Source: Micromonospora deserti (lineage in GTDB: Bacteria > Actinomycetota > Actinomycetes > Mycobacteriales > Micromonosporaceae). From it: a stretch of DNA of 64,000 nt. A model generated the notes under the pieces. It searched no databases, was not told the DNA's origin, and was given only the letters and a program-made list of their open reading frames with translations. Made by a program: the position numbers and the translations under genes. Within the stretch, counting starts at the first letter, position 1. Each line of letters opens with the position of its first letter. Location: assembly GCF_003236335.1 (NCBI RefSeq), contig NZ_POUB01000006.1, positions 1 through 64,000 on the forward strand, read 5' to 3'. Below, piece after piece: positions 36,340 to 44,339 of this stretch.

Positions 36340-37323
36340 TCACGAGACGTACACCACCCGGCCGACGGTGACGCCGTCGGCAAGCCGCTGCATCCCGCCG
36401 GCCACCTCGCCGAGCGCGAGGCGACCGCTGACCAGGGGACGCACGGCGCCCTGGGCGGCCAACCCGGTGAGGGCACGGTGGCATTCGGCGACGGCTGCGG
36501 GGTCGTAGCGGTGGTACAGGCCCCAGTGCAGGCCGACGATTGAGTAGTTCTTTACCAAGGCGTGGTTGAGCGCGGCGGACTGGATCCGGCCGCCGGCGAA
36601 GCCGACCACGAGGATCCGCCCCTCGAAGGCGATGCACCTGGTCGAACGCTGGTAGGTCTCGCCGCCGACCGGGTCGTACACGACGTCGGCGCCCCGGCCA
36701 CCGGTCTCGGCCTTGACCACCTCGACGAAGTCCTTCTCGCGGCGGTCCACGACCACGTCGGCGCCCAACGCGCGGGCCACAGCCGCCTTCTCCGGACCAC
36801 CCACGACGCCGATCACCCGGGCGCCGGCCGCCTTGCCCAGCTGGACGGCGGCGCTGCCGACCCCGCCGGCGGCGGCGTGCACCAGCAGCGTCTCGCCCGC
36901 GCAGAGCCCCGCCCGGCGGTGCAGGCCGAACCAGCCGGTCTGGTACCCGATGTAGAGCGAGGCCGCCTCGGCGTCGTCGAGTTCCGCGGGCGCGGCAAAC
37001 GTGGTCGCCACATCCAGCAGCGCAAGCTCACCGAACCCGCCGAACGGCAGCACCGCGCCGCCGAGCACGCGGTCGCCGACGGCGAACGCGTCGACGCTCT
37101 CGCCGAGCGCGACGACCTCGCCACACAGCTCGACACCGGGGGTGAACGGCAGCTCTGGCTTGACCTGGTACTCGCCTCGGCACATCAGGACGTCGGGGAA
37201 GTTGGCCGGGCACGCCAGCACCCTCACCACGAGCTGCCCGGGACCCGGCTGCGGGTCGGTCACGTCGACGAGCCGCAGCACGTCGCGGGGCTCACCGAGT
37301 TGGGTGACCCGCCAGGCCTTCAT
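36340..37323 (-). CDS. NADPH:quinone oxidoreductase-like zinc-independent alcohol dehydrogenase
   Basis: 327 residues of the MDR superfamily. The N-terminal GroES-like domain has PANFPDVLMCRGEYQ and FTPGVELCGEVVALG. The NADPH-binding motif is HAAAGGVGSAAVQLGKAAGA near residue 145. No structural-zinc cysteine cluster is present, as in quinone oxidoreductases/acryloyl-CoA reductase-like enzymes. ATG 37323 overlaps the stop of the upstream SDR remnant by four bases, so it was the translationally coupled second gene of the operon. Confidence 0.88.
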   Translation of the reverse strand: MKAWRVTQLGEPRDVLRLVDVTDPQPGPGQLVVRVLACPANFPDVLMCRGEYQVKPELPFTPGVELCGEVVALGESVDAFAVGDRVLGGAVLPFGGFGELALLDVATTFAAPAELDDAEAASLYIGYQTGWFGLHRRAGLCAGETLLVHAAAGGVGSAAVQLGKAAGARVIGVVGGPEKAAVARALGADVVVDRREKDFVEVVKAETGGRGADVVYDPVGGETYQRSTRCIAFEGRILVVGFAGGRIQSAALNHALVKNYSIVGLHWGLYHRYDPAAVAECHRALTGLAAQGAVRPLVSGRLALGEVAGGMQRLADGVTVGRVVYVS

Positions 37324-37842
37324 CGGAGTGCCCCCTGGTCCTCGAGTCGTCGCTGGAGCTTGTTCATGCCGGTCAGCCAGCGGTGGGTGTCGACGGCGCG
37401 GTGTGCGTAGTAGTCGGCCACCTCGGGATGCGGCAGGACCAGGAACCGGTCGTCGTGGAGGGCCTGCCACGTCGCCTCGGCGACGTCCTCGGGGGTGAGC
37501 GCCGCGTCGCGGCTGGGCACCTCCTGCAGCGGCCGGGCGTTGTCGAGCATCCGGATGCGCACGCCCTGCGGGCAGATCGCCTGCGCCACGACTCCGCGGT
37601 GCCGGTAGGTACCGACAGCCACTCGGCGAAGGCGACGCAGGCGTGCTTGCTGACCGAGTACGTGGCACTCCCGATCATCGTGAGCAGCCCGGCCGCGGCG
37701 AGTCGGGTGGCCAGGGCTCGGCCGGTGCCGTGGCCGGCGCCGGTGACGACGACGCCAGGTGACGCACCAGCACCGAGGTCCCCGAGGTTCGCCGGGCGGA
37801 CGGCCACCGCCGCGCGGTGCGGGTGATCCGGGTGCCGGTCAT
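37320..37842 (-). pseudogene. Broken short-chain dehydrogenase/reductase gene
   Basis: The start region is ATG 37842, but the NAD-binding motif [20 protein letters not shown] appears in another frame. It is followed without the expected ~100-residue middle by [20 protein letters not shown], which contains the YxxxK active site. A further frame change gives [20 protein letters not shown] and an intact C-terminus to the stop at 37320. At least two frame changes and one large deletion make the product non-functional. The C-terminal stop still overlaps the next gene start. The three segments are clear SDR motifs. Confidence 0.75.
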
Positions 37843-37892
37843 GTCAGACGGGTGGTGAACACGGCTTCGGGCACAGCCTTCCCTTCGGGTTA

Positions 37893-37908
37893 CTAAGCGC
37901 TTGCTTAG
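37893..37908. promoter_or_regulatory. TetR-family operator
   Basis: CTAAGC-GCTT-GCTTAG is a perfect 6-4-6 inverted repeat between the divergent TetR gene and the SDR-led operon. Its CTAAGC/GCTTAG arms resemble sites of TetR regulators of acyl-CoA metabolism in actinobacteria. Confidence 0.7.
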
Positions 37909-38044
37909 GCTACATTCGATGAAGTGTGCGGCACCGTCGCCGGCGCCGTCAACAGGTCTGACCCCGATGGCTGATGTCCGCCTCGCCCACCCGGCGCTGT
38001 GGTATCAATGCCCGGCGAGGCTCAGGAAGGAAGGATGGACGCCG

Positions 38045-38641
38045 TTGACCGACACCGCCGAGCACTCCCGCGCCGACGCGACCCGCGCCCGGCTGCTCGA
38101 GGCGGCCGTCAGCGCGTTCGCCGAGCGCGGCTTCCACGGCACGACAACACGCGACATCGCCGCGGCGGCCGGGCTCAGCCCGGCCGCGCTCTACGTGCAC
38201 CACAGATCCAAGGAGGAACTCCTCTACCTGATCTCGCGATCAGGGCACGACCAGGCGCTGCGGCTGGTGCGGGACGCGATGGCGTCGTCCGACGACCCGG
38301 CCACGGCGCTACGGCGGGTGGTCCACGACTTCGTTGTCTTCCACGCCCGCGACCACACCAGCACGCGGGTCGTGAACTACGAGCTGGCCGCACTCAGCCC
38401 TGAGCATCTCGCCGAGATCCGCGACCTGCGCCACCGCATCGAGCAGGCGCTCCGCCAGCTCGTCGAAGCAGGCGTCGCCGCCGGGGTCTTCGACACCCCG
38501 GACCCGCGAATGGCGAGCGCCGCCCTGCTGTCCCTCGGCGTCGACCTCGGCCGGTGGTACCGCGACGACGGCGACTGGAGCCCCGAGTACATCGCCGCCC
38601 AGTACGCCGAGATGGCGCTCCGCATCGTCGGCGCCCGCTGA
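38045..38641 (+). CDS. TetR/AcrR family regulator of the acyl-CoA dehydrogenase operon
   Basis: 198 residues. The helix-turn-helix is at ~12-58 (AVSAFAERGFHGTTTRDIAA, GLSPAALYVHHRSKEELL). The C-terminal domain (VNYELAALSPEHLAEI) resembles KstR2/FadR-like regulators that bind acyl-CoA. TTG 38045 is the likely start, with AGGAAGG about nine bases upstream; the frame is open to 37901 but lacks another plausible site. It is divergent from the SDR-quinone oxidoreductase-ACAD operon with a palindrome between. Confidence 0.85.
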   Translation: MTDTAEHSRADATRARLLEAAVSAFAERGFHGTTTRDIAAAAGLSPAALYVHHRSKEELLYLISRSGHDQALRLVRDAMASSDDPATALRRVVHDFVVFHARDHTSTRVVNYELAALSPEHLAEIRDLRHRIEQALRQLVEAGVAAGVFDTPDPRMASAALLSLGVDLGRWYRDDGDWSPEYIAAQYAEMALRIVGAR

Positions 38642-38658
38642 GCGGCACGCCCGCGCTC

Positions 38659-38697
38659 GGAGACCGCGGAGGGTCTCCAAGCCGGCATCCGCCGGCT
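38659..38697 (+). terminator. Tandem stem-loops after the TetR gene
   Basis: GGAGACC pairs with GGTCTCC around six bases (38659-38678). It is directly followed by AGCCGGC pairing with GCCGGCT around ATCC (38680-38697). Together they make a plausible terminator 17 bp after the stop codon. Confidence 0.55.
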
Positions 38698-38828
38698 GCC
38701 GGAGCCGCCGACGGGCTGTGACGCGCGGCAGACCGGGCGGGTTTGGAACGAGCGTCGGGGGGAAGGGCGCCTCTGCCAGGCTCCGGCCGGCGACGGGTCG
38801 GCCTGCCCTGTGCGGACGGGAGCCAGTG

Positions 38829-39044
38829 ATGAGCGAGTTGGACGACACGACCGCGTACGGCCACGACCAGGACCGCGAGCCGCCGACGAACCCTGCCACA
38901 AGCGGGCCGGACCTGGCGGACCGCAACCCCGACGACATCGACGCGGACGCCGAGGGCGGCACGGACGTCAACCCGCCGACGGCAGAAGAGCGCGGCCGCG
39001 TCGACAGCGGATCCGGGGCGCCCGGCGTCGAGCCGGGAACGTGA
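38829..39044 (+). CDS. Small acidic disordered protein, unknown function
   Basis: 71 residues starting MSELDDTTAYGHDQDREPP. Rich in Asp, Glu, Pro, Gly and Thr with no hydrophobic core, so it should be intrinsically disordered and strongly acidic. No family is recognised. ATG 38829 is preceded by CGGGAG about nine bases upstream. The reading is open further upstream, but that part has no such composition. It could be a real small protein of the genus or a chance reading. Confidence 0.5.
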   Translation: MSELDDTTAYGHDQDREPPTNPATSGPDLADRNPDDIDADAEGGTDVNPPTAEERGRVDSGSGAPGVEPGT

Positions 39045-39293
39045 TGCCGCGATGCCAGTCGCGACCATGGCCGGCGCCGCCCGTGACGCACCCGGACGTG
39101 CACGTCCTCCAGCCGCTGCCGGCAGGCCCCTGACCCGGCTGGCCACCGCCGGCGGACCAGCATCGGCCTGCCCTGGCTGCGGGACTGCAACGTCCAGCAC
39201 CCCGCCCTGGCGTTGGTGCGCGCCCACCCCGCCCTGGCGTGGGTGCGCGCCCGTCCAGCGCTTCCCGCCGGGCGAAGCCACGCATGTCGTGGA
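39045..39293. other. Intergenic region with a 27-bp tandem repeat
   Basis: No gene is recognised. A 27-bp unit beginning CACCCCGCCCTGGCGT is present twice head to tail at 39198-39224 and 39225-39251, with one difference (GTT versus GTG). Read on the plus strand it would encode HPALALVRA then HPALAWVRA, possibly a trace of a former gene. Confidence 0.5.
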
Positions 39294-39791
39294 TCAGGCC
39301 CGCACGGCGTCCATGGCCTTCTTCAGGGCGCGAGGTGCGGTCGGCTTCCGGGGCGCCTTCTTCATCAATTCCGCCAGCTTGGCGCCGAGCCCCTGCAACT
39401 GGTCACGGGAAAGACCCGCGCGAACCTTCGGGAACCACTCATTTTCCTCTTCCTGGATATGGTGGTTGACAGCTTCGATAAGGACCATCGTCTTGGCCTC
39501 GAAATGCTCGTCATCAGGGCTCATCATGGCGAGTTCAAAGCCCAACACGTCGGCGACGTGGTGCTCCTCGTAGGATTCCAGTACCGCTTCGTTGAGGTCC
39601 GGGCACAGCCTGCGGGTCTCCGGGTACATGCACTCGTTCTCGACGTACGTGTGCACGGTCAGTGCTTCGAGGATCTGGTCGACGATTTGACCCTTCCGGT
39701 TCGCGTCCGCACCCGCGTCCTGGAATTCCTTGAACAGCCCGCGTATCTTGCGGTGATCCTCGATGAGCAAATCGATGGCATCGGTGGACAT
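39294..39791 (-). CDS. Hemerythrin HHE cation-binding domain protein
   Basis: 165 residues. Ligand-bearing motifs of the HHE fold are visible: EDHRKIRGLF near residue 10, HTYVENECMYPE near 48, EEHHVADVLG near 74 and NHHIQEEENEWFPKV near 108. These would bind a non-haem di-iron centre that reacts with oxygen or NO. The C-terminal Lys/Pro/Ala tail is typical of actinobacterial members. ATG 39791 follows GGGAG. It appears monocistronic. Confidence 0.9.
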   Translation of the reverse strand: MSTDAIDLLIEDHRKIRGLFKEFQDAGADANRKGQIVDQILEALTVHTYVENECMYPETRRLCPDLNEAVLESYEEHHVADVLGFELAMMSPDDEHFEAKTMVLIEAVNHHIQEEENEWFPKVRAGLSRDQLQGLGAKLAELMKKAPRKPTAPRALKKAMDAVRA

Positions 39792-39966
39792 GTGGCTCCC
39801 TCGGACGGCTCTCAATGGCGAATTCGAGCGTAGACCAGGACGAACCCGTCACGTCGAGAAACCGTCCATATCAGGCGCGTAGTCGGCCCGTTCCCACCGC
39901 CCATTCCACGTCCTTCGCTGGCTGGTCAAACCGGCGGCCGACTCCGGCTCCGCGCCAAGCCCGACC

Positions 39967-40184
39967 TCATCGGGCACCCCTCGCCCGAGGGCGATGGGCA
40001 CCGCCAATCGGGAGGGGAGGTGCCGGCACCGGTCCGGCGGCTGCCGCCGCGACGGCGGCCGCCAGGTCGACGGCGTCACGGGCGCCGCGGGCGTCGTGCA
40101 CCCGGACGACTCTCGCCCCGGCCGCCACCCCGAGGGCGCAGGCGGCGACGGTGCCGTCGTGCCGTTCGTGCTTCGCGTGGTCAC
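39967..40184 (-). pseudogene. 3' remnant of a dihydropteroate synthase gene
   Basis: The minus strand reads GTVAACALGVAAGARVVRVH, then DARGARDAVDLAAAVAAA and, after a Pro-rich tail, a stop at 39967. The stretch ending RVHDxR is the C-terminal strand/helix of dihydropteroate synthase, where the RVHD arginine and histidine contact the pterin pyrophosphate. The N-terminal ~200 residues are missing and the reading is joined directly to a glycosyltransferase fragment, so this is a remnant. Confidence 0.6.
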
Positions 40185-40357
40185 GACGGTCTGGGCTACC
40201 CCCAGGCCGTCCAACGCCCGGGTCAACTCGCCGGTGTGCGTCTGCATCCCGCCGACTGCGTCGAAGGAAGCCGCCCGCGGGCCGAGCACGCCGGCCGGCG
40301 GTTCGAACACCGAGCACAGCCGGAGGATGCGCAGGCCCGACCACCAGTGCCGCCCGA
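40185..40357 (-). pseudogene. 5' remnant of a GT4-type glycosyltransferase gene
   Basis: The minus strand reads LRILRLCSVFEPPAGVLGPR, then AASFDAVGGMQTHTGELTRA and LDGLGVAQTVVTTR before breaking off. This is the N-terminal nucleotide-sugar-binding lobe start of GT4 enzymes (GGMQxHTxxL). The codon where the initiating Met would be expected is CTG. Only ~55 of ~380 codons remain, fused out of frame to a dihydropteroate synthase tail. Confidence 0.6.
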
Positions 40358-40709
40358 GGCTGACGTCGGACCCGTCCCCGGCAGGCGGGGATCGCCCGTC
40401 AGACGCTGACAAGACGCCCCACCCGCTGCCTCCACGCTCTGCCGGCTCCCCCACCAGGGTAGGGCGGCACCGACGTCGAGCCTCCCGCTTCCGGCACGAC
40501 GAGGTGATCGTGCGCTGCCCGGCGAGAGCGGGGCGACAACCACCGCTCACCCCGAAGTCCCGGTTGTGCCGCCGCTAGGCGGCGACAACGGCGGGACCGT
40601 GGGGGGGCAGCTGCGGCTGGCGCGCGGCGGGTGCGGCGACATCCTGGGTTCGGCGATGGCGGTGGCCGGGTCGGGGCAATCGATACAGAGACCGATGTAC
40701 TATTCCGGC
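40358..40709. other. Intergenic region upstream of the CmtR-like gene
   Basis: About 350 bp with no recognisable gene on either strand. It presumably holds the promoter and operator of the ArsR-family gene near 40670-40709 (CAATCGATACAGAGACCGATGTA contains no clean palindrome). Confidence 0.35.
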
Positions 40710-41039
40710 ATGGAGACGTTGACCCACGGGAAGGTCCTCGCCCGCTTCGGTCACGCACTGTCGGATCCGACCCGAACGCGGCTGCTCCTGGCGCTGCGCG
40801 ACGGCCCGGGTTACCCGGCGGAGCTGGCGCTGTCGCTCGGCACGACCCGGCAGAACGTGTCGAACCACCTGGCCTGCCTGCGCGGCTGCGGCTTGGTCGT
40901 GGCCGTTCCAGAGGGGCGGCGGACCCGCTACGAGCTGGCCGACGCGCGGCTGGCGCACGCCCTGGGCGATCTGCTCGGCCTCGTGCTGGCTGTCGACCCG
41001 GCCGCCTGCCCGGATGCCGACGCGGAGTACTGCTGCTGA
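40710..41039 (+). CDS. ArsR/SmtB family metal sensor, CmtR-like
   Basis: 109 residues. The winged helix spans ~10-75 (ALSDPTRTRLLLALRDG, TTRQNVSNHLACLRGCGLV). Cys56 and Cys60 in ACLRGCG, plus Cys100 in the C-terminal PAACPD, coincide with the Cd/Pb ligands of Mycobacterium tuberculosis CmtR (Cys57, Cys61, Cys102). Two extra cysteines end the protein. It should repress until cadmium or lead binds. ATG 40710 gives the family length; ATG 40695 would add five residues. The stop overlaps the start of the downstream exporter as TGATG. Confidence 0.85.
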   Translation: METLTHGKVLARFGHALSDPTRTRLLLALRDGPGYPAELALSLGTTRQNVSNHLACLRGCGLVVAVPEGRRTRYELADARLAHALGDLLGLVLAVDPAACPDADAEYCC

Positions 41040-41764
41040 TGGCCCTGCCGCTGGTCCCGGTCAGCACCGGGCTCTCCCCCGCGCGCCGGGCGGTCCTGAC
41101 CCGTCGGGTGCGGCTGCTCGTCGCGGCGACCATCGCCTACAACGTGGTCGAGGCGGTCGTGGCGATCACGGCGGGCACTCTCGCCTCGTCGACCGCCCTG
41201 ATCGGCTTCGGGCTCGACTCCGTCATCGAGGTCGCTTCCGCGGCGGCGGTGGCGTGGCAGTTCGCCGGCCGCGATCCGCAGGCGCGGGAGAAGGTCGCGC
41301 TGCGGATCATCGCGGTGTCGTTCTTCGCCCTCGCCACCTACGTCACCGTCGAGTCGGTTCGCGCCCTGGTCGGCGGTGCCGGGGCGGGCCACTCCTCGAT
41401 CGGTCTCGCCCTGGCCGCGGTGTCCCTCGCGGTCATGCCCGTGCTGTCGTACGCCCAGCGTCGGGCCGGCCGGGAACTTGACTCCCGCTCGGCGGTGGCC
41501 GACTCCAAGCAGACCCTGCTGTGCACGTACCTGTCCGCGGTGCTGCTCGTGGGCCTCGGCCTCAACAGCCTGTTCGGATGGTCCTGGGCCGATCCGGTCG
41601 CCGCCCTGGTCATCGCCGCGGTCGCCGTCAAGGAGGGCCGCGAGGCGTGGCGCGGCGACGTCTGCTGCACGGCGCCCCTGACCGCGCCGGCCTCCCCGGC
41701 TCACGCCGCCGACGGCTGCGGCTGCCAGCCGGGGTGCTCCTGCTGCGCTACGGACAGCGTGTGA
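41039..41764 (+). CDS. Cation diffusion facilitator-type metal exporter with a Cys-rich tail
   Basis: 241 residues with about six membrane helices. GFGLDSVIEVASA in the second helix and ADSKQTLLCTYLS in the fifth carry the acidic and cysteine residues expected of the transport site. The C-terminus has CC, then CGCQPGCSCC, which could bind soft metals. No large cytoplasmic C-terminal CDF domain is present. It is translationally coupled to the CmtR-like sensor, so the likely substrate is cadmium or lead. Substrate identity is inferred only from the sensor. Confidence 0.82.
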   Translation: MALPLVPVSTGLSPARRAVLTRRVRLLVAATIAYNVVEAVVAITAGTLASSTALIGFGLDSVIEVASAAAVAWQFAGRDPQAREKVALRIIAVSFFALATYVTVESVRALVGGAGAGHSSIGLALAAVSLAVMPVLSYAQRRAGRELDSRSAVADSKQTLLCTYLSAVLLVGLGLNSLFGWSWADPVAALVIAAVAVKEGREAWRGDVCCTAPLTAPASPAHAADGCGCQPGCSCCATDSV

Positions 41765-41810
41765 TCTGCACCCGGCTGCCCGTGCGGTGGTGCGGCGGGG
41801 CCGGTGGCGA

Positions 41811-42125
41811 TCAGGTGCAGCCCGGGTCCCGCTCGGCAGGTGAGCACGCGCCGGCGCGGATCGCGGGCAGCAGGTGGACGGCGGCAAGACGCGGCGGTGG
41901 CGTCGTCGAGGACGACGGGTGTCCCGCCGCGACGGGTAGGCCGGCGAGACGCCATTCGAGCGTGCCGTCGACCAGCCGGCCGGCGGGGCGGCCGTGGGCC
42001 CGGAGCAGGCGGACCGCGTCGTGGGCGAGGGCGCAGTCGGCGACGCGGCAGTAGGCGACGATCTCGATGGCGTCGGGCAGGTCGGCGATGCGTTGGGCGA
42101 GGCGTCCGGTCCGCGTCGGCCCTCC
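41811..42125 (-). pseudogene. C-terminal remnant of a rhodanese (ArsR-rhodanese type)
   Basis: The minus strand reads RLAQRIADLPDAIEIVAYCR and VADCALAHDAVRLLRAHGRP, followed by GTLEWRLAGLPVAAG, ending at a stop at 41811. EIVAYCR is the rhodanese active-site loop with the catalytic cysteine, and the following helix and EWRxAGLPV tail are typical of rhodanese domains fused to ArsR regulators. No start codon or N-terminal half is present. It is a truncated trace beside an active metal-resistance pair. Confidence 0.65.
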
Positions 42126-42202
42126 AGTCAGTCCGTTCCGGCTCCGCCGAGCCGATGACTGCGCGAGGCCCTGACGCCGCCCAGCGTGCGACCCCGCCCG
42201 CC

Positions 42203-44080
42203 TCAGCCGGTCTTGCCCAGCAGGGCGCGCGCCGCCGCGACGATGGCGCCCGTCCCGATCCCCGCCTGGTCCATCAGCTCGGTGGGTGTCCCCGAGGTGG
42301 GCAGCCCGCCTACCGCAAGGTGTGCCACCCGCACCGGTTCGGGCAGATCGGCCAGCGCCTCGAGCACGGCGGAGCCGAGGCCCCCTTCGGGATAGTGGTC
42401 CTCGACCACCACCAGCCGGCCGCCGGTGTCCCGGACAGCGTCGACCAGCCGGTCCCGGTCCAGCGGTTTGACGGAGTAGAGGTCGATGACCCGGGCGCCG
42501 ATTCCCTCGCGCGCCAACTCGTCGGCAGCGGCGAGGCTGTTGTGGACGGTCACCCCGGCACCGATGAGCGCGACGCGGTCGTCGTCGCCGCCGCGGAGCA
42601 GCTTGCTCCCGCCTACCGGGAAGGCGTCGTCGTTGTCGTAGAGCACGGGATAGCCGCCCCGGGTGGTGCGCAGGTAGTTGATGCCCTTGCGGTCGACCAT
42701 CTGGGCGACGAGAGCGGCGCAGGACACCGCGTCGCTGGGGTAGAGAACGGTGGACCCGTGCACGGCGCGCATGGCCGCCAGGTCTTCCAGGCCCATCTGC
42801 GAGGGACCGTCCGCTCCGATCTCCACGCCGGCGTGCGAGCCGGAGAGGGCGATATCGGCCTGCGAGATGCCTGCCATGCGGATGAAGTCGTACGCGCGGG
42901 AGAGGAACGCCGCGAAGGTCGAGGCGAAGGGCCGGTACCCGCGCACCTGGAGTCCGACCGCCGCGGCGACGAGTTGCTGTTCGGAGATGAACATCTCGAA
43001 GAACCGGTCAGGGTAGGCACCGGCGAACCTGTCCGCGCGGGTGGAATCGCTGACCTCGCCGTCCAGGACGACCACGTCCGGCCGGCGGCCCACCGCCCGC
43101 AGCGCGTCTCCGTACGCGTTCCGGGTGGGGACCTTCGCCCCCCGGTCGTAGCGCGGGAGGTCGGGAGGCTCGGCGGCCGGGGCGGTGGCGGGTGGGGCGG
43201 GTTCGGGCCGGGGGCCCGTGACGCGGATCTGGCGTGTCCCGCCGAGCGCACTGACCGCTCGCTCGGCGAGGTCTGCCTTCAGCGGCTTACCGTGCCAGTC
43301 CGGCTTGTTCTCGATCTCCGGCACGCCCTTGCCCTTTAGCGTCCGGGCGAGCAGCACGGTGGGACCGGTCGCCTGCCGGGCACGACGCAGCGCGTCGTCG
43401 ACGGCGACCAGGTCATGCCCGTCGATGACGATCGCCTGGCAGCCGAACGCCTCCATCCGCCGCCGGTAGGTGTCCAGGTCCCATTCCAACTCGGTCGTCC
43501 CGCGCTGCCCGAACCGGTTCACGTCGACGACCGCGGTCAGGTTGCGCAACCCGTAGTGCCCGGCCTTGTCCAGTGCCTCCCAGATCGAGCCCTCCGCGGT
43601 CTCGCTGTCGCCGCACAGCACCCAGACGTGAAACGGCAGATGATCGAGGTACTGGCCGGCCAGCGCGATGCCGACGCCGACCGGCAACCCCTGGCCGAGC
43701 GAGCCGGTGGCGACGTCGACCCAGGGCAGGGCCGGGGTGGGGTGGCCCTGCAGGCGCGAGCCGAAGGCGCGGTAGGTGTCGACCAACTCCTGGTCGGTGA
43801 TCGCACCGACCGCCTTGAAGACCGCGTAGAGCAGCGGCGAGGCGTGGCCCTTGGAGAAGATCAGGTGGTCGTTCGCGGGACTGTCCGGGTCGGCCCAGTC
43901 GTAGCGCAAGTGCCGGGAGATCAGCACGGCGAGCAGGTCGGCGGCCGACAGGCTCGAGGTCGGGTGCCCGGATCCGGCCCTGGTGCTGCACCGGATGGCA
44001 TCCACCCGCAGCTGGGCGGCAAGCTCACCCAGCTGGTGGATCTCCTCGTCGCGCAGGGTGCGCGCTGCTTCCATCGTCAT
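42203..44080 (-). CDS. Transketolase (single-chain, animal-like arrangement)
   Basis: 625 residues. The thiamine-diphosphate domain spans ~1-280, with SGHPTSSLSAADLLAVL, FSKGHASPLLYA, and the cofactor motif GDSETAEGSIWEAL ending VVDVN (GDS in place of the commoner GDG). The pyrimidine domain spans ~320-490 (STRADRFAGAYPDRFFEMFI, SGSHAGVEIGADGPSQM) and the C-terminal domain starts near 500. It transfers two-carbon ketol units in the pentose phosphate pathway. ATG 44080 has GGAGG eight bases upstream; the neighbouring ATGs 44086 and 44074 are less well spaced. It is divergent from the glucanase gene. Confidence 0.9.
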   Translation of the reverse strand: MTMEAARTLRDEEIHQLGELAAQLRVDAIRCSTRAGSGHPTSSLSAADLLAVLISRHLRYDWADPDSPANDHLIFSKGHASPLLYAVFKAVGAITDQELVDTYRAFGSRLQGHPTPALPWVDVATGSLGQGLPVGVGIALAGQYLDHLPFHVWVLCGDSETAEGSIWEALDKAGHYGLRNLTAVVDVNRFGQRGTTELEWDLDTYRRRMEAFGCQAIVIDGHDLVAVDDALRRARQATGPTVLLARTLKGKGVPEIENKPDWHGKPLKADLAERAVSALGGTRQIRVTGPRPEPAPPATAPAAEPPDLPRYDRGAKVPTRNAYGDALRAVGRRPDVVVLDGEVSDSTRADRFAGAYPDRFFEMFISEQQLVAAAVGLQVRGYRPFASTFAAFLSRAYDFIRMAGISQADIALSGSHAGVEIGADGPSQMGLEDLAAMRAVHGSTVLYPSDAVSCAALVAQMVDRKGINYLRTTRGGYPVLYDNDDAFPVGGSKLLRGGDDDRVALIGAGVTVHNSLAAADELAREGIGARVIDLYSVKPLDRDRLVDAVRDTGGRLVVVEDHYPEGGLGSAVLEALADLPEPVRVAHLAVGGLPTSGTPTELMDQAGIGTGAIVAAARALLGKTG

Positions 44081-44339
44081 CGCCATCGCCTCCAGCGATC
44101 GGCTCTCCCACCAGCCCGCCACCTACCGGGCGTCCGGCCCCAGGCTGGGGCATCTCTCCGCTTGCCCACTCCGCCCATACGGTAGTCATGACACCTCACC
44201 GCCGTCCGTCAACCACCGATTTGTCCCCAGCGCGTCCTCCCGCCTGGGGGCGCGCGCCGGCCACAACCGAGGCGGAACGGGCAGGGCAATACATCACTGT
44301 TCGTCTATTGACACATGTTGTTAACAGTCGGGACGCTGG

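Noticed and set aside
39045-39293. CRISPR-like array at the 27-bp repeat
   Set aside because: Only two directly abutting copies with no spacers and no cas genes in the window.
40352-40709. Plus-strand readings between the DHPS/GT remnant and the metal sensor
   Set aside because: No family resemblance; best explained as antisense noise of the remnant and as promoter DNA.
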